64,000 nt of DNA from positions 16,317 to 80,316 of the forward strand of contig PTKZ01000005.1 in assembly GCA_002938205.1 (NCBI GenBank), given 5' to 3'. Source of the DNA: Alphaproteobacteria bacterium MarineAlpha5_Bin5 (lineage in GTDB: Bacteria > Pseudomonadota > Alphaproteobacteria > HIMB59 > GCA-002718135). The position numbers and the translations under genes are program-made. The notes under the pieces are model-generated. The model was given only the letters and a program-made list of their open reading frames with translations. It was not told the origin of the DNA and did not search any database. Shown here in pieces: positions 22,623 through 32,733 of this stretch (the stretch's first letter is position 1; each line of letters begins with the position of its first letter).

Positions 22623-23492
22623 TTATCTATGCGTATATTTTGCAATTGCTGCATAATCTGGTGAATCTTCATCAAATTTAGGCAATTGATTATTAGTAAG
22701 TTTAGGAATTGAATTTAATAGAGCTTTTGTATAGGGGTGACCAGGATTTTTAAAAACTTGATCTTTAGTTCCTTCCTCAACAATTACTCCTCTAAAAATT
22801 ACATAAACTTTTTCTGCAAATTTTCTAACAACACCCATATTATGAGTTATAAGCAATACAGCAGTATTAGTTTCTTGCGTTAAATCATGCATTAGATCCA
22901 AAGCCTGATTTTGTATAGTTACATCAAGAGCTGTACTAGGTTCATCCGCTAGTAGTAATTCAGGTTTGTTTATCATTGCCATTGTAATAACTACTCTTTG
23001 AGCTAAACCCCCACTTAATTGAAAGGGGTATGACTCCAAAACTCTTTCAGGATCTCTTATTGAAACTTTTTCTAAAGCTTTACTAGCGATAAAAAAAGAT
23101 TCTTTTTTTGACATAGGTTTGTTATTTAAATTTACCTCATAAAATTGATCTTTAATTTTAAAAACAGGATTAAGAGCTGCAATTGGATCTTGAAAAATTA
23201 TAGAAATATTATTTCCTCTAATTTTTTTAAATTCTTTTTGAGAAAGATTTAAAATATTTTTATCATTAAAAATTATTTTCCCTTTTTTAGTTACGTTTTT
23301 TTGATTAAGTAATCCTAAAATAAGTTTAGTAGTGACGGACTTACCAGAACCTGATTCTCCAACTAAAGCAACTTTTTCTCCTTTATGTAATTCTAAGTTA
23401 ATTTTTTTTAATACATAAGAAAGTCCTTCATACATTTTGAAAGATAATTCTAAGTCTTCAATTTTCAATAATTTATTAGACATCAACATCAA
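22623..23492 (-). CDS. Dipeptide/oligopeptide ABC transporter ATP-binding protein
   Basis: GESGSGKSVT, IFQDPIAALNPVF, LSGGLAQRVVI, ADEPSTALDVT, HPYTKALL. Confidence 0.93.
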   Translation of the reverse strand: MMLMSNKLLKIEDLELSFKMYEGLSYVLKKINLELHKGEKVALVGESGSGKSVTTKLILGLLNQKNVTKKGKIIFNDKNILNLSQKEFKKIRGNNISIIFQDPIAALNPVFKIKDQFYEVNLNNKPMSKKESFFIASKALEKVSIRDPERVLESYPFQLSGGLAQRVVITMAMINKPELLLADEPSTALDVTIQNQALDLMHDLTQETNTAVLLITHNMGVVRKFAEKVYVIFRGVIVEEGTKDQVFKNPGHPYTKALLNSIPKLTNNQLPKFDEDSPDYAAIAKYTHR

Positions 23493-24324
23493 ACATGTCT
23501 TTGAGACCGTCTCCTACTAAATTAAATCCAAGAACGACTATCAATATTGCAAAACCAGGGAAAAGTGAAAACCACCATGTATCAGGTAGCATAGAAGCAC
23601 CCTTTGCTACCATGGTGCCAAGGTCAGGAGTTGGAGGTTGTGCTCCAAGTCCTAAAAAACTTAAAGAAGATCCAACAAGAATAACAAAACCAAGATCCAA
23701 AGTTATTTTTGTTAATAAAGAAGGCAAACAATTAGGGAGAATTTCACGAAACATTATATGGATTTTAGATGCTCCCATAATTTCAGCTGCAACTATATAT
23801 CCTTCTGTTTTAATTGATCTGGTAATATTGTAAATTAATCTTGTATACCAAGGCCACCAAGCCATTGAAACTGCTATCATGGTGTATAATAAATTAGGTC
23901 TGTCCAATAAACCTATAATAGATAAAGCTAATACTAAAGCTGGTATTGCTAAAAAGACATCAGTGATTCTCATTAAAACCAGTTCTGTTTTTCTGCCGAT
24001 ATATCCAGCACATAATCCCATGGTAACGCCTATGGGCACAGCTATAGCTAAAACAACAATACCTAAAATAAGAGAGATACGATAACCAAATATACATCTA
24101 GTAAATATGTCTCTTCCTATTTTATCTGTTCCAAAAATATAAGTGGAACTTGGGGGTTTAGATTTATTTGCAAAATCAGTGAAAGGACCAACATGTTCTG
24201 GGAAAGGAGTTATGTATGGTGCAAAAATAGCTAATAAAACCACTACACAAACAATAATCAAACCAAAAATAGATAAAGGATTTCTGCTAAATTTATAAAA
24301 ATACTTTGATTTGAAAAAATTCAT
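23476..24324 (-). CDS. Dipeptide ABC transporter permease (DppC-like)
   Basis: FGTDKIGRDIFTR, EIMGASKIHIMFREILPN, LSFLGLGAQPPTPDLG. Confidence 0.93.
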   Translation of the reverse strand: MNFFKSKYFYKFSRNPLSIFGLIIVCVVVLLAIFAPYITPFPEHVGPFTDFANKSKPPSSTYIFGTDKIGRDIFTRCIFGYRISLILGIVVLAIAVPIGVTMGLCAGYIGRKTELVLMRITDVFLAIPALVLALSIIGLLDRPNLLYTMIAVSMAWWPWYTRLIYNITRSIKTEGYIVAAEIMGASKIHIMFREILPNCLPSLLTKITLDLGFVILVGSSLSFLGLGAQPPTPDLGTMVAKGASMLPDTWWFSLFPGFAILIVVLGFNLVGDGLKDMFDVDV

Positions 24325-24325
24325 A

Positions 24326-25342
24326 TTATTCCTTTATTGTTATTCTTGGATTTAAAAGTAAAACAAAAAAATCAACGAGCATATTAATAATAAGAAAAAA
24401 GGTAGTAATAATTAGTGCCGTTGCAATTATCCCATTTAAATCTTTAGCAAGAATTGTCTCTACTCCATATTTTGCCATTCCTGGCCAAACAAAAACTGTT
24501 TCAACTAAAAAAGCATTTCCTAACATAAAAGCAAAATCTAAACCTATTATAGTTACTGTAGGAATTGATGCAGGTTTTAAAGCATATTTAGTAGCAATTT
24601 TATATTCACTATAAGAATAAGATTTTGCAAATTCTATATATTGCTTCTCATAAATATCGCTTAAATTTGTTCTTGTTAAACGAGAAACATTACCTATTGC
24701 TGGCATTGCAATAGCAAGACCAGGTAAAAATAGATGAAAAAGAGCATCTTTAAAAAAATTTAGATCTCCTGCTATCAAAGAATCAATTAGTAAAAGACCA
24801 GTAACTATTTTAGGCGGATCTAAAGCTTCATCAAATCTTTCAGCGACTGGGAATATTGGTATCCAATAGGCAAATACCAACATTAATATAATTGCCCATA
24901 AAAAACTTGGGGTCACAACACCTAACAAAGAAATTATTCTTGCAATATGATCAACAAATGTATTTTTAAATTTACCTGATAAAATACCTAAGGGCATTCC
25001 AATTAAAATCATAAGAGTTCCTGACATAAGAACTAATTCAAATGTAGCAGGAAAATAACTAATTATATCTGTAAGAACAGGTCTTTTTGTATAAGTTGAT
25101 ATACCCAGGTCTCCTTGAAACAATTGTTGTATAAAAATTTTATATTGAATAAAAATTGATTCATTAAGATGTAATGTTTCTCTTAATTGCTCAACCATCT
25201 CCTTGGTTGCAAAAGGGCCAAGAGCTATTCTTGCTGGATCACCAGGAATTAATCTTGCAAGACAAAAAATAACTATTGAAACCCCAAAAAAAACAATAAC
25301 TGAAACAAAAATTCTTCTTAAAAAATATTGAGTAGTAGACAA
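24326..25342 (-). CDS. Dipeptide ABC transporter permease (DppB-like)
   Basis: LARLIPGDPARIALG, LGISTYTKRPV, VETVFVWPGMAKYG. Confidence 0.93.
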   Translation of the reverse strand: MSTTQYFLRRIFVSVIVFFGVSIVIFCLARLIPGDPARIALGPFATKEMVEQLRETLHLNESIFIQYKIFIQQLFQGDLGISTYTKRPVLTDIISYFPATFELVLMSGTLMILIGMPLGILSGKFKNTFVDHIARIISLLGVVTPSFLWAIILMLVFAYWIPIFPVAERFDEALDPPKIVTGLLLIDSLIAGDLNFFKDALFHLFLPGLAIAMPAIGNVSRLTRTNLSDIYEKQYIEFAKSYSYSEYKIATKYALKPASIPTVTIIGLDFAFMLGNAFLVETVFVWPGMAKYGVETILAKDLNGIIATALIITTFFLIINMLVDFFVLLLNPRITIKE

Positions 25343-25375
25343 AACAATTTAACCGCTATGATGTGTTTATAAACA

Positions 25376-25402
25376 TTAAAGGCCGGATAATCCGGCCTTT
25401 AA
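25376..25402 (-). promoter_or_regulatory. Intercistronic 12-bp stem-loop between SBP and permease genes
   Basis: TTAAAGGCCGGA-TAA-TCCGGCCTTTAA perfect inverted repeat directly downstream of the SBP gene. Confidence 0.7.
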
Positions 25403-25413
25403 AAGAAAAAAAA

Positions 25414-27012
25414 TTAATTTACTGCCATCTCTCTGAAAGATAAGTTTCTACCCATAGTACCATACCCTTGTTGAGTACTTGTAGTATCGGAATTAGAAAC
25501 ATTGCTTGAAATAGCTTGATAACCTACAAAATCAGTAATGAATAAAGTAATCGCATTATCAATCATAAGCTGATTAGCTGCTTGATAAATTTTTATTCTT
25601 TCTGCTTCATTTGTTTCGGTCCTCCCTTTTTCTAAAAGAGCATCTAGATCTGAATCATTAGCCCACTCAGCTGACATCCATGTTCCTCCTCTTGAAGAAT
25701 GCCATTGTGCATACATCAAAGCATCAGGATCAGGAACATTCGCTAGAACTGAAACAACAGTTGCATGTGGTGTATTTTCCCAACTAGCAACTTGTTCAGT
25801 AAATTTAGCCCAAGGTAACCCTGTAACAGTAGCATTAAAACCAAGTTCCATTGCATTAGCTTGCAGTTGAAGTGCCCAAGGTTCTTCATAAGGAACCTCA
25901 GCTATCCAAGCTAAATCTAAAGTATAATCGCCAGGATTATATTTACATTTTGCTAATTCTGCCTTAGCTTTGTCAATATCTCTTTCAATCGGTGATTTAT
26001 TAGGATCATACCCTAGAACACCAGAGATTAATGCTCCACTAGATTTTTGACCTGCAACCATACTCTCAGTAATTGCAAATGATTGATATAAAGCATCATA
26101 ATCATACGCTAACTGAATAGCTCTTCTACAATGTACATCATCAAATGGAGCTCTACGATTATTTAGTTTATTATACCAAGATCCAGGTCTGTTAATTTTA
26201 ACTAAATCAACACTATCTTCTTTTTCTAGCGCTGCAAGAACTTCATTTGGAAGCCACATGCTTGAAATTTCATGCTCACCTCTTACCAACAAAGTTTTAA
26301 TTGTAGCAGCTTCAACACTATATTTAATAATTACTTCATCTGGAGCTTTTGGATTGTGTCCTTGAAAATAATTACTATTTTTTGTTAAAACTGTTTTAAC
26401 ATTTGGGTCATGTTGAGTAATCTTATAAGCACCAGTACCAGCTGAAGTAGTAAGAAGATAAGCTTCTCCATAATCCCCATTATCACCATAATTGCCATCA
26501 GCAGTATTTGCTTGAACGTCATCCTTGTCAACTATAGCAAGGCGCATAAGACTTGCAACTAAAGGTGCGAAAGGTTCAGTTGTTTTAAATTGCACTGTAT
26601 TTGAATTTATAGCTGAAACACTTTCAACTGTTCCAAACAAAAAAGAAAAACCTTGTCCCATATCCATTAATCTATTGAATGAATAAACAACATCATCTGC
26701 ATCCAGTACATTACCGCTATGAAATTTAATTCCATCTCTTAATGTGATATTAAGGGTTGTGGCATCTGCATATTCCCAGCCACTGGCAAGTAACGGAACC
26801 AGTCCTCCACCATTTTTTCCTTCATCAACTAAAGCATCATATGTGTTAAACATAATAATAGAGTCAATATTATCAGAAAACTTTGCAGGATCAGCTTCTC
26901 CAATTGCTGCTTCATCGGTTCTTAATACTGTTTTCGCATTTACAAATGTAAATGAAAAAAAGATAATAAAAAAAGAAAGCAAAATTGCTTTTAAACAATT
27001 TGTTATTTTCAT
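25414..27012 (-). CDS. Dipeptide/oligopeptide ABC transporter substrate-binding protein
   Basis: Signal peptide, SBP_bac_5 type sequence (LNITLRDGIKFHSGNVLDADDVVYSFNRL); ATG at 27012 preceded by GGAGGG. Confidence 0.92.
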   Translation of the reverse strand: MKITNCLKAILLSFFIIFFSFTFVNAKTVLRTDEAAIGEADPAKFSDNIDSIIMFNTYDALVDEGKNGGGLVPLLASGWEYADATTLNITLRDGIKFHSGNVLDADDVVYSFNRLMDMGQGFSFLFGTVESVSAINSNTVQFKTTEPFAPLVASLMRLAIVDKDDVQANTADGNYGDNGDYGEAYLLTTSAGTGAYKITQHDPNVKTVLTKNSNYFQGHNPKAPDEVIIKYSVEAATIKTLLVRGEHEISSMWLPNEVLAALEKEDSVDLVKINRPGSWYNKLNNRRAPFDDVHCRRAIQLAYDYDALYQSFAITESMVAGQKSSGALISGVLGYDPNKSPIERDIDKAKAELAKCKYNPGDYTLDLAWIAEVPYEEPWALQLQANAMELGFNATVTGLPWAKFTEQVASWENTPHATVVSVLANVPDPDALMYAQWHSSRGGTWMSAEWANDSDLDALLEKGRTETNEAERIKIYQAANQLMIDNAITLFITDFVGYQAISSNVSNSDTTSTQQGYGTMGRNLSFREMAVN

Positions 27013-27142
27013 AATTCCCTCCAAAAAAAATTTTTTAAATTCTAATTTATAAAAAAACCAGAATTTGTATAAATTATATTCAAATCCTAGCTTAATTATA
27101 AAAAAATTTAAATATAAATTAACTTTTTAAATATAAATAAAT

Positions 27143-28849
27143 TTAATTGTAATGCTTATAATTTTTTATTACGTATTCTTTTGATAAATACCCTTGTTTC
27201 AAGTCATTTTTTATCTTTGTAATTTTTCTTTTATAAGGATCACCATAACCTCCTCCACCACCAGTTAGAAAAGTAATTTTATCACCCTTTTCTAGTTTAT
27301 AGCCTGATTTTTTAGGCATATAAAATTTTTCTCCATTTTTTTTAACTATTTCAACATTATTTGCTCTTCCTTCCTTACCCTTATTAATTCCCCAAGGTGG
27401 AAATTTTGTTCTTTCTACAACAGTAGTAATAAATGTATCTTCAAGCATTTCAAATTCTAAATCTAATCCAAGTCCTCCTCGAAATTCTCCTGCTCCACAT
27501 GAATCTTTGGCTAATTCAATTTTTTTTATTAACCACGGATTTCTTGACTCCCATATTTCAGTTGGAGATATTCTTGTACCCGCTGAATTATGATGCATTG
27601 AAGTAACTCCATCTCCGCCATAAAAACCTCCCTGACCAACTGGATGAGGAGCACCATCTGCCCACGGTTCACCATCTTTATCTCTTTTGCCCCACCAAAC
27701 AGCTGCAGCTAAGCACCCGCCACTACTTGCTGGAAAAGCTTGGGGTAAATTTTCAGATAATATTTTATAGATTATTTCTATTACTTGAAGGCCAGGCCAT
27801 CCATTTAAAAAACATGGAGCTGGTGAAATAGGATCAAACATTGATCCTTTTTTTGTTTTTATAACTAAAGGTCTAAAAAATCCTTCGTTAGGTTGCTCGC
27901 CATTTCCAGCCATCATACTAAACGCAACTCTAGCTTTTGAAACTGTAGAAGGTAATGGACAATTAATAGGACCATTTTGTTGATCTGGTACCTCTGTAAA
28001 ATCTAAAATTAGATTCGAATCTTTAACTTCTATAGATATTTTAAATTTTACTGTACCTTCATCAACACCATTACTATCCATCTGACCAAAACCTGCGTAA
28101 GTACCATTAGGAATTTTTTTTAAACTTTTTCTAACAAGTTTTTCTCCATGATTATAAATTTCAAAAACCGAATTATAAAAAAGTTCATAACCAAATTTAG
28201 TTACGATCCTTTTCAAAGCATTTGCACCAGCTATAACTCCATTTAGCTGCGCATTTAAATCTCCAACTATTGCCTTTGGAACTCTAGTATTAGCTACTAT
28301 TAATTTATAAATATCTTCTACTAATTCTCCTTTTTTATAAAGTTTAAGCCCGGGGTAGATAGTTCCTTCTTGAAATACATCAACAGTATCTGTTGAATAT
28401 GGTTCCTTGCCACCTGTATCAAGCCAATGTGCTTTTATAGCTGTATATCCAATAAGTTTTTTCTCTAAAAATACTGGTTTGACTAATGCTGCATCTTGAG
28501 AGTGTGAGCCTGAGCCATAAGGATTGTTATATATTATAATATCTCCATCAAATAAATGATCCTCCCCACCGACCTCCTTCACTGCTTCTTCTACACAAAA
28601 ACTTAATGTGCCCATAAAACCTGGAAGACTAGGTGATTGTGCAAGCATACAGTAATTTTTATCATAAATAGCACTAGCAAAATCCAAAACCTCATAAATT
28701 ATAGGTGAAAAAGAAGATCGTATTAATGCTTTTTTCATTTGTTCAGCAGCAGAATTCAAACTATTTCTAATAATCTCAGTTGTGATTGGATCATTTGAAG
28801 TACTGCTATTTTTATCAAAAATTTTCGATTTAAATATATTTATAGTCAT
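27143..28849 (-). CDS. Hydantoinase B/oxoprolinase family protein (HyuB-1)
   Basis: DPITTEIIRNSLNSAAEQMKKAL, NNPYGSGSHSQDAALVKP, GGAGEFRGGLG, GGGGGYGDP. Confidence 0.93.
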   Translation of the reverse strand: MTINIFKSKIFDKNSSTSNDPITTEIIRNSLNSAAEQMKKALIRSSFSPIIYEVLDFASAIYDKNYCMLAQSPSLPGFMGTLSFCVEEAVKEVGGEDHLFDGDIIIYNNPYGSGSHSQDAALVKPVFLEKKLIGYTAIKAHWLDTGGKEPYSTDTVDVFQEGTIYPGLKLYKKGELVEDIYKLIVANTRVPKAIVGDLNAQLNGVIAGANALKRIVTKFGYELFYNSVFEIYNHGEKLVRKSLKKIPNGTYAGFGQMDSNGVDEGTVKFKISIEVKDSNLILDFTEVPDQQNGPINCPLPSTVSKARVAFSMMAGNGEQPNEGFFRPLVIKTKKGSMFDPISPAPCFLNGWPGLQVIEIIYKILSENLPQAFPASSGGCLAAAVWWGKRDKDGEPWADGAPHPVGQGGFYGGDGVTSMHHNSAGTRISPTEIWESRNPWLIKKIELAKDSCGAGEFRGGLGLDLEFEMLEDTFITTVVERTKFPPWGINKGKEGRANNVEIVKKNGEKFYMPKKSGYKLEKGDKITFLTGGGGGYGDPYKRKITKIKNDLKQGYLSKEYVIKNYKHYN

Positions 28850-28972
28850 GTATTTTTTATTATTATTAATATTTATTTATATTTAAAATTTTTTTTTATA
28901 TTTAAATTTTTAACCTTCTTGTAACAAAAATTGTTGAAATCTAAATTGCTTCTGATAGCTTATTTCAATCAT

Positions 28973-31012
28973 ATGAGTTCTAGAATTGGTGTAGATATTG
29001 GTGGTACCTTTACTGACTTCATTGTTTATGATGAATTAGGAGACAAGGTAATAATTGATAAAATTCCAACAACTCCAGAATCTCCAGAAAAAGCTGTTAT
29101 AGAAGTAATAAAAAGAAATCTTAATAAAGAAGAGCTAGAAAAAGTAGATTTTTTTCTTCATGGCACAACTGTTGGATTAAATTCATTACTGGAGAGGAAA
29201 GGGTCTAAAGTTGGGTTATTATGCACAAAAGGATTTAGAGATATACTTGAAATTAGAAGAGGAGACAGAGATGAAATGTATAATTTATTTTGGCAACCAG
29301 CACCTCCACTTGTTCCTCGTTTTTTAAGATTAGAAATAGATGAAAGATTATATGCTGATGGAAGTATAAATAAAAAAATTAATACTGATGAAATCAAAAG
29401 TGCATCTAAAAAGTTTATTGAGGAAGGTGTTAATAGTGTTGCTATAGCTTTTATTAATTCATACACAAATAAAGATCATGAATTAGAGGCAAGCAAAATA
29501 TTAATTGAATCAGGATTTAACGGTCAAATATCCTTATCTTCAATGGTTTCTGGTGAATATAGAGAATATGAGAGAACCACAACAACTGTTATTGATGCTT
29601 TTGTAAAAGCTAGAATGTCAAATTATCTAAATACCTTAAAACAAAGTCTAAATGATCTTGGTTATAAAGGATCATTTTTGGTAACACGGTCTGGAAGTGG
29701 ATCTATGACATTCGATGAAGCAGAGGATCGTCCATTCGAGACAATCATGTCAGGACCTGTAGCTGGAGCAGAAGGTGCTGGGGAACTTTCAAGAAAATTA
29801 AACAATACTAATATGGTTACAGCGGATGTTGGTGGAACAAGTTTTGATACATGCTTAATAATTGATGGTAGACCTCAAATTCAGTTTGAAGGAAAAATTG
29901 TAGGATTACCAGTTCAATCCCCCTGGGTAGATGTAAGATCTATTGGTGCCGGTGGTGGTTCCATAGCATACTTAGATGAAGGGGGTTTAATAAGATCAGG
30001 TCCTCAGAGCTCTGGAGCATTACCAGGTCCAGCATGTTATGATAGGGGAGGTAAAGAACCAACTACAACTGATGCTGCATTTTATTTAGGTATGCTTGGA
30101 GAAGGCAAACTTGCCTCAGGGTTACAATTAAATAAATCTTTAGCTGAAAAAGCATTAAATTCAGTAGGTGAAAAAATCAAATTATCAGCGTTTAAGACAG
30201 CTAAAGGTATTTTACAAATAAGTAGTGCCAATATGGCAGATGCTATTAGAGAAATTACAATAGAACAAGGAATTGATCCGAGAGAATTAAAATTATTAGC
30301 ATTTGGAGGTGCTGGACCATTAATGTCAAATTTAATAGCTCAAGAACTTGATATTAAAGAAATTATTATTCCACCTTACTCAGGAAATTTTTCTGCATGG
30401 GGTTTGCTGGGCGCAGATTTGTTACAGATGAATGCTAAAACTAAAATTCTTCGTTTGTCAGAAGAATCAATAAAAGATTGCAATGTTATTCTTGATGAAT
30501 TGTTTGAAGAATTGCAAAAAAGACAAAAAATAGATTTTGATACATCTAATCAAATAAAGGATATAGCTCTTGATATGCGATGGATGGGTCAAGAACATAC
30601 TATTACATTAAAATTAGACAGCGAAAAAGATGGTAAAATTAATTTAAAAGCAGAAGAAATAAAAAATCTTTTTATGAAAGAATATCAGCGTACTTTTGGT
30701 AGTAAATTAGATACAATTATTGAAATTGTTTCTACAAGAGCATCTTTGAGAGTTCCTCTTCCAAGAAAATCAGAAACTGGAAACATTAAGGAAGAAAATA
30801 TTGAAATAAGCAAAGATAAAATTCAATGTTTTTCATTTAATAAAAATGAAATTATTGATTTTGAAATAATTTCTAGATCAAACATCGATTCAAATTTTAC
30901 TGGTCCAAAAATTATTGTTGAGAGTACAGCCATTACATATGTTGATGTAAATTATGATGTAAGAAAAGATGCTAACAACAATTTAATTTTAATTAATAAG
31001 GATATGAAATAG
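28973..31012 (+). CDS. Hydantoinase A/oxoprolinase family protein (HyuA-1)
   Basis: RIGVDIGGTFTDF, HGTTVGLNSLLERKG, VTADVGGTSFDTCLI, LAFGGAGPL; start 28973 preferred over 28931. Confidence 0.93.
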   Translation: MSSRIGVDIGGTFTDFIVYDELGDKVIIDKIPTTPESPEKAVIEVIKRNLNKEELEKVDFFLHGTTVGLNSLLERKGSKVGLLCTKGFRDILEIRRGDRDEMYNLFWQPAPPLVPRFLRLEIDERLYADGSINKKINTDEIKSASKKFIEEGVNSVAIAFINSYTNKDHELEASKILIESGFNGQISLSSMVSGEYREYERTTTTVIDAFVKARMSNYLNTLKQSLNDLGYKGSFLVTRSGSGSMTFDEAEDRPFETIMSGPVAGAEGAGELSRKLNNTNMVTADVGGTSFDTCLIIDGRPQIQFEGKIVGLPVQSPWVDVRSIGAGGGSIAYLDEGGLIRSGPQSSGALPGPACYDRGGKEPTTTDAAFYLGMLGEGKLASGLQLNKSLAEKALNSVGEKIKLSAFKTAKGILQISSANMADAIREITIEQGIDPRELKLLAFGGAGPLMSNLIAQELDIKEIIIPPYSGNFSAWGLLGADLLQMNAKTKILRLSEESIKDCNVILDELFEELQKRQKIDFDTSNQIKDIALDMRWMGQEHTITLKLDSEKDGKINLKAEEIKNLFMKEYQRTFGSKLDTIIEIVSTRASLRVPLPRKSETGNIKEENIEISKDKIQCFSFNKNEIIDFEIISRSNIDSNFTGPKIIVESTAITYVDVNYDVRKDANNNLILINKDMK

Positions 31013-31014
31013 AT

Positions 31015-32733
31015 ATGGAAAATCAATTACATCATTATAAGTGCGGTATTGATAGAAAAGCTGAAAGAGATGATGTTGATCCAGTTACAACACAAATTAT
31101 AAGAAATTCTCTTAACTCTGCCGCAGAACAAATGAAAAGGGCTTTGTGCAGAACTGCAATGTCCCCTGTAATATATGAAGTTTTAGATTTTGCTGGTGCT
31201 ATTTACGATAATCATATGAGACTTCTTGCTCAAGCACCTAGTCTTCCTTTGTTCATGGGAACTTTGAATTTTTGCATAGAAGAAGCTGTAAAGGGAGTTG
31301 GTGGCGAAAAAAATTTAAATGATGGAGATATAATTATCTATAACTCACCTTATGGAACAGGTTCTCATCCTCAAGATGCGGCTTTAGTGGCACCAGTTTT
31401 TTTTGAAAATGAATTAATTGCATACACAGCTATAAAAGCTCATTGGCTTGATATAGCTGGGAAGGAACCATATTCAACAGATACAGTAGATGTTTTTCAA
31501 GAAGGAACTGTTTATCCAGGTGTTAAATTATTTAATAAGGGAGAGCTTGTAGATGATATATACAAAATGTGTATAGCAAATAGCCGTGTTCCAAATTCTG
31601 TTGCAGGAGATATAAATGCGCAGGCTATTGGAGTTAAAGCTGGTGCAACTGCATTAAAAAGAATTCTTTCTAAATATGGAATAAAAAAATTCAGAGCTGC
31701 AGCAGAATCTATTTTTGATGCAGGCGAAATGATTGTTAAAAATTATTTAAAAAAAATACCTAACGGTGAATATTCTGGATCTGGTCAAATGGATAGCAAT
31801 GGAGTTGAACCTGGCAATGTGCCTTTTGATATAAAAGTAATTATTGAAGATGAAAAGGTTATATTAGACATGTCTGAAGCACCTCCTCAACAAAATGGTC
31901 CTATTAATTGCCCATTACCTTCTACAGTATCAACTGCTAGAGTGGCAATGAGTATGCTTGCTGGCAGTAATGAAGCTCCGAATGAAGGATTTTTTAGACC
32001 TATAGAAGTTATTACAAAAACAGGAACACTTTTTCATCCAGTATCTCCTGCTCCAGTTTTTTTATATGGCTGGCCTGCACTTCAAGCTATGGAAGTGTTT
32101 TATAGAGCTTTAGGTTCAAAATTTCCTGAAAAAGTTCCAGCTAGTAGTGGAGGCTGCATCAATGCCATAGTTTGGTGGGGGATTAGAGAAAAAAATGGTG
32201 AACCATGGGCAGATGGTGCTCCTCATCCAGTTGGTCAGGGTGCTAGCAGTTTTGGTGATGGAGCTACATGTCTACATCATGCTGAATCAGCAACTAGATT
32301 TGCTCCAGCAGAAGTTTGGGAAAATAGGAATCCCTGGTTAGTTAATAGAGTCGAGTTAATTAAAGATAGTGGTGGTGCTGGTCAATACAGAGGAGGACTT
32401 GGAGTAAACTTAGAATTCACTATGCTTGAAGATTCATATGCTACAACTGTGTGTGAAAGAACACAATTACCTCCATGGGGGCTGAATGGTGGAAAAGAAG
32501 GACTTGCTAATAACTGCTACGTAATCGAAGAAAATGAAAAAATTACTGAAAAGCCTAAAGCTACAAGGGTTCATGTAAAAAAAGGAAATAGAGTTTTAAT
32601 ACAATGTGGTGGTGGCGGTGGATATGGTAATCCTAAAGAAAGAAGTTCAGAAAAAATTCTGGATGATTTAAAACAAGGTTATATTTCAAAAGAATATATC
32701 AAAAAATTTCATCCAGAAGTAAGTATAAGTTAA
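31015..32733 (+). CDS. Hydantoinase B/oxoprolinase family protein (HyuB-2)
   Basis: DPVTTQIIRNSLNSAAEQMKRAL, NSPYGTGSHPQDAALVAP, GGGGGYGNP. Confidence 0.93.
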   Translation: MENQLHHYKCGIDRKAERDDVDPVTTQIIRNSLNSAAEQMKRALCRTAMSPVIYEVLDFAGAIYDNHMRLLAQAPSLPLFMGTLNFCIEEAVKGVGGEKNLNDGDIIIYNSPYGTGSHPQDAALVAPVFFENELIAYTAIKAHWLDIAGKEPYSTDTVDVFQEGTVYPGVKLFNKGELVDDIYKMCIANSRVPNSVAGDINAQAIGVKAGATALKRILSKYGIKKFRAAAESIFDAGEMIVKNYLKKIPNGEYSGSGQMDSNGVEPGNVPFDIKVIIEDEKVILDMSEAPPQQNGPINCPLPSTVSTARVAMSMLAGSNEAPNEGFFRPIEVITKTGTLFHPVSPAPVFLYGWPALQAMEVFYRALGSKFPEKVPASSGGCINAIVWWGIREKNGEPWADGAPHPVGQGASSFGDGATCLHHAESATRFAPAEVWENRNPWLVNRVELIKDSGGAGQYRGGLGVNLEFTMLEDSYATTVCERTQLPPWGLNGGKEGLANNCYVIEENEKITEKPKATRVHVKKGNRVLIQCGGGGGYGNPKERSSEKILDDLKQGYISKEYIKKFHPEVSIS

